A program made the position numbers and the translations under genes. From Anaerolineaceae bacterium (GTDB lineage Bacteria; Chloroflexota; Anaerolineae; Anaerolineales; Anaerolineaceae): a DNA stretch of 17,060 nucleotides. A model generated the notes under the pieces. The model was not told the DNA's origin. It saw only the letters and a program-made list of their open reading frames with translations, and did not search any database. Positions 13,489 to 17,060 of this stretch are shown here, in pieces (the stretch's first letter is position 1; the number at the start of each line of letters is the position of its first letter). The DNA lies in the NCBI GenBank assembly GCA_027348305.1, contig DAIEPS010000017.1:1-17060 (forward strand), written 5' to 3'.

Positions 13489-15054
13489 TTAATTCACATT
13501 AGCCAAAGGATGGCGCAGGTCAAAGAGATAATATCCGTCACCTTGTTGGTAGGGATAATGGGTCAGCAGGTATTCGCGCAGATCCGGTTGGGAATCAAAT
13601 TCACCCATCAGCGTCACGAGGAAATAATCTTTATCCGTAGTAAATTCTTTGAACATTTGCAGGAAGGCGGGGTCTGTGGCACCCACCAGCGATTTGATCG
13701 TGCGGTCGCCGGCAGTCGGCCAGAGTTTTGCGTTCACAAATCCCCAGTAGCTGAGACGATATCCGCTGTCATGGGTCAAGGCGATGACAGAAGAATTGCC
13801 ACCGATCTTGGCGCCAAGTGCAGCCCAATAGCCTGGTTCGTTCTGGTAATTGCGGGTGATCAATGTGCCGCGGGTGACCTGCACGCAAATCGCCAATGAT
13901 GCCAGCAAAACCAGCATAAGCAAAGAACGCGGGAACCAATGCTTGTTGATTGTTTCGAATTTCTGAAAGATGAATGCGAAGAAATACCCGATACCCAGAG
14001 TGATGATCGGGATCAGGGGCAGGTGATAATAATTATGCGTGTAGATATGGTAGGCGAATGTGAAGCCGTAAAAGATATATCCAAGCCACAGGCAAAGGTA
14101 GAAAACCCGGTCTTGTTTTTGTTTGATCAGGAACAGGGCCAGCACTCCGAGTACCAGCGGAAAATACCCGGTGACCGACTTGGCCATCTGAAGCCAGTTG
14201 GAATACCATTTGGGGTCTGAAAAGTATTCAGGGAAGAACCGTGTGCCAAAGATCGGACCTGCGTTTCCGCCAACCGTGGCACTGAGAAGGTTAAAGATGA
14301 TCGCGGGGAGTAACGCCAGCGCGGCCATCATATAGATCTGCGGATTCTTGATCCATTGCTTAAATCCTTTGGAAAGTACCAGGCCAACAAATGAAAAGCC
14401 CACAAAAAAGACGGCAGGCGCTTTGACAAAAACAGCAATTCCAGTAATCAGGCCAGCCAGGATCGCGTTCTTCAGGGTTCCATTCGTTGCCCAGCGCATC
14501 TGAAAATACAGCGCCCACAAGATGAACATGACCATCAAGGGATCTGGTTGGAAACTCCGACTGGCATATACCCCAAAGGGGATGAATAAATATGCCGCCA
14601 GCGCTGCAAAAGCGCCGTTTAAATTCATCAGTTTTCGCGCCAATAGAAAAAGAGGAATGCCGCCAATGACCCAGAAAAGCATCGAGTAAACCCGAGGAAC
14701 GAGGATATTCTCTTTTCCGATCAAACGATATGTATAAGCCGACAGATATTCCATGATGGGAGGCTCGATCCTGGATTCGGCGTTCCCGGTATTGATGCCG
14801 TATACGCGCTTATCCTGCGGCATCGAAAGCGTATCAGGGGTATCCATCTGATAATAGAGCCCGCGGGCCATGATCAATGAATGGAGTTGACGGGTGGCTG
14901 CGAAATCAAGAGGCAAATCTTTGAAATCGATGAAACGAACAGCGAACCCCAGAATTAGAAAGAGTGCAACCAGCAGGGTGACGATGTTTTTGGTGGGTTT
15001 GAGAAACAGAACAGTATCGGTTGAATCCGTCTGTGATTGTGCAGCATCTGACAT
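13489..15054 (-). CDS. Glycosyltransferase family 39 / ArnT-like membrane protein
   Basis: A 521-residue polytopic protein with a hydrophilic N-terminal tail (1-22), a first helix at about 23-42, and a long first outer loop. That loop carries LPLDFAATRQL (Asp50) and RIEPPIMEYLSAYTYRL (Glu97-Pro-Pro), followed by VPRVYSMLFWVIGGIPLFLLAR across two motifs; these are typical of GT39/ArnT-type GT-C enzymes. About 11-12 further helices and a small C-terminal soluble domain with DSGYRLSYWG follow. Such enzymes use polyprenyl-phosphate-linked sugars on the outer face of the membrane. GAGG lies 8 bases before ATG 15054, and a TATAAT at 15096-15091 could be the -10 of the operon promoter. The acceptor is unknown. 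Confidence 0.83.
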   Translation of the reverse strand: MSDAAQSQTDSTDTVLFLKPTKNIVTLLVALFLILGFAVRFIDFKDLPLDFAATRQLHSLIMARGLYYQMDTPDTLSMPQDKRVYGINTGNAESRIEPPIMEYLSAYTYRLIGKENILVPRVYSMLFWVIGGIPLFLLARKLMNLNGAFAALAAYLFIPFGVYASRSFQPDPLMVMFILWALYFQMRWATNGTLKNAILAGLITGIAVFVKAPAVFFVGFSFVGLVLSKGFKQWIKNPQIYMMAALALLPAIIFNLLSATVGGNAGPIFGTRFFPEYFSDPKWYSNWLQMAKSVTGYFPLVLGVLALFLIKQKQDRVFYLCLWLGYIFYGFTFAYHIYTHNYYHLPLIPIITLGIGYFFAFIFQKFETINKHWFPRSLLMLVLLASLAICVQVTRGTLITRNYQNEPGYWAALGAKIGGNSSVIALTHDSGYRLSYWGFVNAKLWPTAGDRTIKSLVGATDPAFLQMFKEFTTDKDYFLVTLMGEFDSQPDLREYLLTHYPYQQGDGYYLFDLRHPLANVN

Positions 15055-15173
15055 GTTGATGTCCTCTGATCAATTATTTCAAACGGGCTAATTATAACGG
15101 TCAAAAGCGTACCATTTAGCATGTATTTTTATTCAATCGATGTCGGTTTAATCAGTTATTGTAAGTATGAAAA

Positions 15174-15200
15174 GAACGATCATCAGTGGATGACCGTTTT
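15174..15200 (-). terminator. Probable terminator after etfA
   Basis: A 10-bp stem with one mismatch (15175-15184 with 15189-15198, loop AGTG) lies 35 bases after the etfA stop, followed on the minus strand by TTCTTTTC. A smaller CTAAGT/ACTTAG hairpin (15208-15213, 15226-15231) abuts the stop codon. The remaining intergenic DNA to 15055 holds the possible promoter of the glycosyltransferase operon. Confidence 0.6.
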
Positions 15201-15232
15201 GTTATTCCTAAGTCTATTGGAAAGTACTTAGA

Positions 15233-16432
15233 TTAATCTGCTTCTTGATCGATCAACTTTGAGAGTTTCGGCAAAATCTCGAGCGCGTCACCCACCACAC
15301 CCAGGTCAGCCAGTTTAAAGATGGCTGCTTCGGGTTCTTTGTTGATGGCAATGATGGTCTTGGAAGAACTCATGCCCACCTGGTGTTGGATGTCGCCGCT
15401 GATACCCGCGGCAATGTAAAGTTCGGGGCCGACGGTGGTGCCCGATTGCCCCACCTGCTGGGTATGCGGGATCCAGCCCTGTTCGACAATGGCGCGTGAA
15501 CCGGCCAGGCCGCCGCCCAACTGCCCCGCGAGGTGTCGCAGCAGATCAAGGTTCGAGGCTTTCTGGCATCCCCTGCCGGCAGCTACCAGAACCCTGGCGT
15601 TCTCAATGCTTTCTTCACAGCCGTCATCGAGATAGTTCTTTTCGACCACCCTGGTGCGGATGGCGGCTTTAGTCAAAGTAACGTTAAAGTTCTCCACCAG
15701 CGCCTCGTGTTTGTCATCCCGAGCCGGGACGGGGAAAACATTGGGGCGCACTGTTGAAGTTTGCGGTCGATTGTAGGGGGTGATGATGGAAGCCATGATG
15801 TTGCCGCCAAAGGCCGGGCGGGTCTGCACCAACTGGCGCTGGTCGTCGATCTCCAGCCCGGTGCAGTCTGCGGTCAGGCCGAGTTTGAGGCGGGCAGCCA
15901 CGCGCGGCGCAAGGTCGCGTCCGTGGGGGGTGGCGCCGTAAAGCACGACCGCCGGTTTGTTGGACGCGATGACCGCGCAGATGACGCTGGTGAATCCATC
16001 GGTGGAATAGGTTTTGAGCAGTTCATGACGGCACAGGACGACACGGTCTGCACCGCAAGATCCAAGCATCTGAAGATTAATTTCTTCAGAATCCGTCAGC
16101 ACGACTGCGGTTAATGCTTCGCCCAGGTCTTTGGCCAGCAGTTGGCCTTTTCCGAGCAGTTCAAGCGAGACCTTTTTGGGTTTAGGCGGCACCGCGGCTT
16201 CGTCCAGTTCGATCCACACCATGACGCCCTTGTACTTTGCCAGTTCCTCGCTTGAGGCGAGTTTTCGTTCGATGTGCAGCGCGTTGAAGCGGCAGACGTT
16301 GGTGCAGGTTCCGCACAAGGTGCAGCTTTCATTGACCTCGAGCAGGTTTTCTTCAATGAAGAAGGCGCCAAAAGGGCAGCTTCGGATGCATAATTTGCAC
16401 AGCGTACAGCGTTCATGGTCAATGATCAGCAT
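15233..16432 (-). CDS. etfA: Electron transfer flavoprotein alpha subunit with N-terminal 2[4Fe-4S] ferredoxin
   Basis: The FAD-binding subunit of an electron transfer flavoprotein, 399 residues. The first ~55 residues form a ferredoxin domain with two complete CxxCxxCxxxC clusters (Cys9, 12, 15, 19 and Cys37, 40, 43, 47). The EtfA N-terminal domain follows from about 68 to 255, and the FAD domain from about 275 to 399 includes GQSGTTVGPELYIAAGISG (328-346). Standard EtfA is about 320 residues; the extra length is the ferredoxin. Such fusions occur in anaerobes, where the ETF passes electrons to or from ferredoxin-type partners, sometimes by flavin-based bifurcation. The ATG lies 25 bases after the etfB stop, with a weak AGAGAG ribosome site. 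The electron donor dehydrogenase is not in the window. Confidence 0.95.
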   Translation of the reverse strand: MLIIDHERCTLCKLCIRSCPFGAFFIEENLLEVNESCTLCGTCTNVCRFNALHIERKLASSEELAKYKGVMVWIELDEAAVPPKPKKVSLELLGKGQLLAKDLGEALTAVVLTDSEEINLQMLGSCGADRVVLCRHELLKTYSTDGFTSVICAVIASNKPAVVLYGATPHGRDLAPRVAARLKLGLTADCTGLEIDDQRQLVQTRPAFGGNIMASIITPYNRPQTSTVRPNVFPVPARDDKHEALVENFNVTLTKAAIRTRVVEKNYLDDGCEESIENARVLVAAGRGCQKASNLDLLRHLAGQLGGGLAGSRAIVEQGWIPHTQQVGQSGTTVGPELYIAAGISGDIQHQVGMSSSKTIIAINKEPEAAIFKLADLGVVGDALEILPKLSKLIDQEAD

Positions 16433-16457
16433 GGTTCATCTCTCTTTTTTCGGACGA

Positions 16458-17060
16458 TCATTCAATAAAGCGTTTCTCTTTAAGGAAATCAAAGATCTCA
16501 CTGGCTGCCTGGTCGCTTTCAAGATTTTGCAGCAGACGTCCACATTTCTTTTCGGTAGGCGGAAAGACCTTCACCACCTGGGTGAAGGAGCCTTTGAGGC
16601 CCAGTTCTTCAGCCGGGATATTCAGATCATCGGCAACTACTGTGCGGATGGTTTTCTTGCGAGCGTTGAGCACATCCTGGAATGAGGGAGCCCTGCGGAC
16701 CACTTCACCCTTGCTGCAGGTCACCAGCGCGGGCAGCGAGGCTTCAACCACCTCGTAGCCACGCTCCACTTCCTGTTTGACCCGCACTCCCTTCTTTGTG
16801 GGGCTTAATCCTACTTCGATACCGTAGGTGATCTGGGGCAGCGAGAGGATCTCTGCAATTTCAGGGCCGACCTGGGCGGTATCGCCGTCTATGGCCTGTT
16901 TGCCGCATACAACTACGTCGGCGCCGATCTTTCTTACAGCCATGGACAGGGTATAGGAAGTGGCCCAGGTATCGGAGCCGGCGAACGCCCTGTCGGTCAG
17001 GAGCACGGCCTCGTCCGCGCCCATAGAGAGCACCTCTCTCAATGCCGTTTCCGCCTGCGG
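16458..17060 (-). CDS. etfB: Electron transfer flavoprotein beta subunit (N-terminus beyond window)
   Basis: The C-terminal 200 residues of EtfB, which pairs with the EtfA encoded next. The frame is open to the right edge (PQAETALREVLSMG), so the true start lies outside. A TTG at 17042 is an internal leucine codon, not a start. Hallmarks are GADEAVLLTD, VVVCGKQAIDGDTAQVGPEI (the AMP/FAD-contacting loop region) and the C-terminal KFFP-like VVKVFPPTEKK arm that embraces EtfA. The protein ends in a helix (ASEIFDFLKEKRF). Gene order etfB-etfA is the usual one. The visible part does not settle whether the subunit binds AMP (simple ETF) or FAD (bifurcating). Confidence 0.93.
   Translation of the reverse strand, partial: PQAETALREVLSMGADEAVLLTDRAFAGSDTWATSYTLSMAVRKIGADVVVCGKQAIDGDTAQVGPEIAEILSLPQITYGIEVGLSPTKKGVRVKQEVERGYEVVEASLPALVTCSKGEVVRRAPSFQDVLNARKKTIRTVVADDLNIPAEELGLKGSFTQVVKVFPPTEKKCGRLLQNLESDQAASEIFDFLKEKRFIE

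Noticed and set aside
13510..13899. Plus-strand open frame opposite the GT39-like gene
   Set aside because: It is a shadow of the minus-strand coding frame with no ribosome site or recognisable motif.

Overview
The window looks like ordinary chromosome from an anaerobic, moderately GC-rich bacterium. It carries a lipid-anchored HtrA protease, a PadR/DUF1048/DrrAB-type ABC cassette, two aldo/keto reductases, GT-C-type membrane glycosyltransferases, and an EtfA subunit fused to a 2[4Fe-4S] ferredoxin. This mix, together with GC-rich palindromes of the CCCCTCTCC..GGAGAGGGG type, suggests a Chloroflexota (Anaerolineae-like) genome. That assignment is inference from gene content; there is no rRNA or other phylogenetic marker here.

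Positions 1-4511 hold an envelope-stress-like block read on the minus strand: a response regulator and a histidine kinase overlapping by one base, then an HtrA serine protease lipoprotein with two PDZ domains, cut by the left window edge. Between the kinase and htrA, on the opposite strand, lies a small DUF559 (Vsr-like fold) nuclease gene with a GC-rich palindrome on each side. It looks like an inserted repeat-associated element. The htrA promoter carries an 11-bp-spaced direct repeat of the type bound by OmpR/PhoB regulators.

Positions 4640-7563 form a plus-strand cassette: a PadR repressor behind a consensus promoter full of CTACTGC/GCAGTAG dyads, two tandem DUF1048 paralogues with overlapping reading frames, an untranslated stretch with two hairpins, then an ABC ATPase and ABC-2 permease closed by a strong terminator. 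The likely theme is efflux controlled by a ligand-responsive repressor.

Positions 7590-11404 form a second plus-strand operon of five genes: a MerR regulator of the NmlR/AdhR type (Cys52, 19-bp-spaced promoter with central dyad), aldo/keto reductase 1, an EamA/DMT exporter, a DUF2255 protein and aldo/keto reductase 2. It reads as a carbonyl/electrophile detoxification operon.

Positions 11405-11743 are a non-coding, repeat-rich junction between convergent genes, ending in a bidirectional terminator. Positions 11744-15054 (minus) encode two large polytopic membrane proteins, a GT39/ArnT-like transferase and a second GT-C-like protein, probably one operon for lipid-linked sugar transfer at the cell surface. 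Positions 15233-17060 (minus) encode EtfA with an N-terminal ferredoxin and the C-terminal part of EtfB, cut by the right edge; the pair forms a flavoprotein that moves electrons between ferredoxin, dehydrogenases and NAD(H)/quinone pools.
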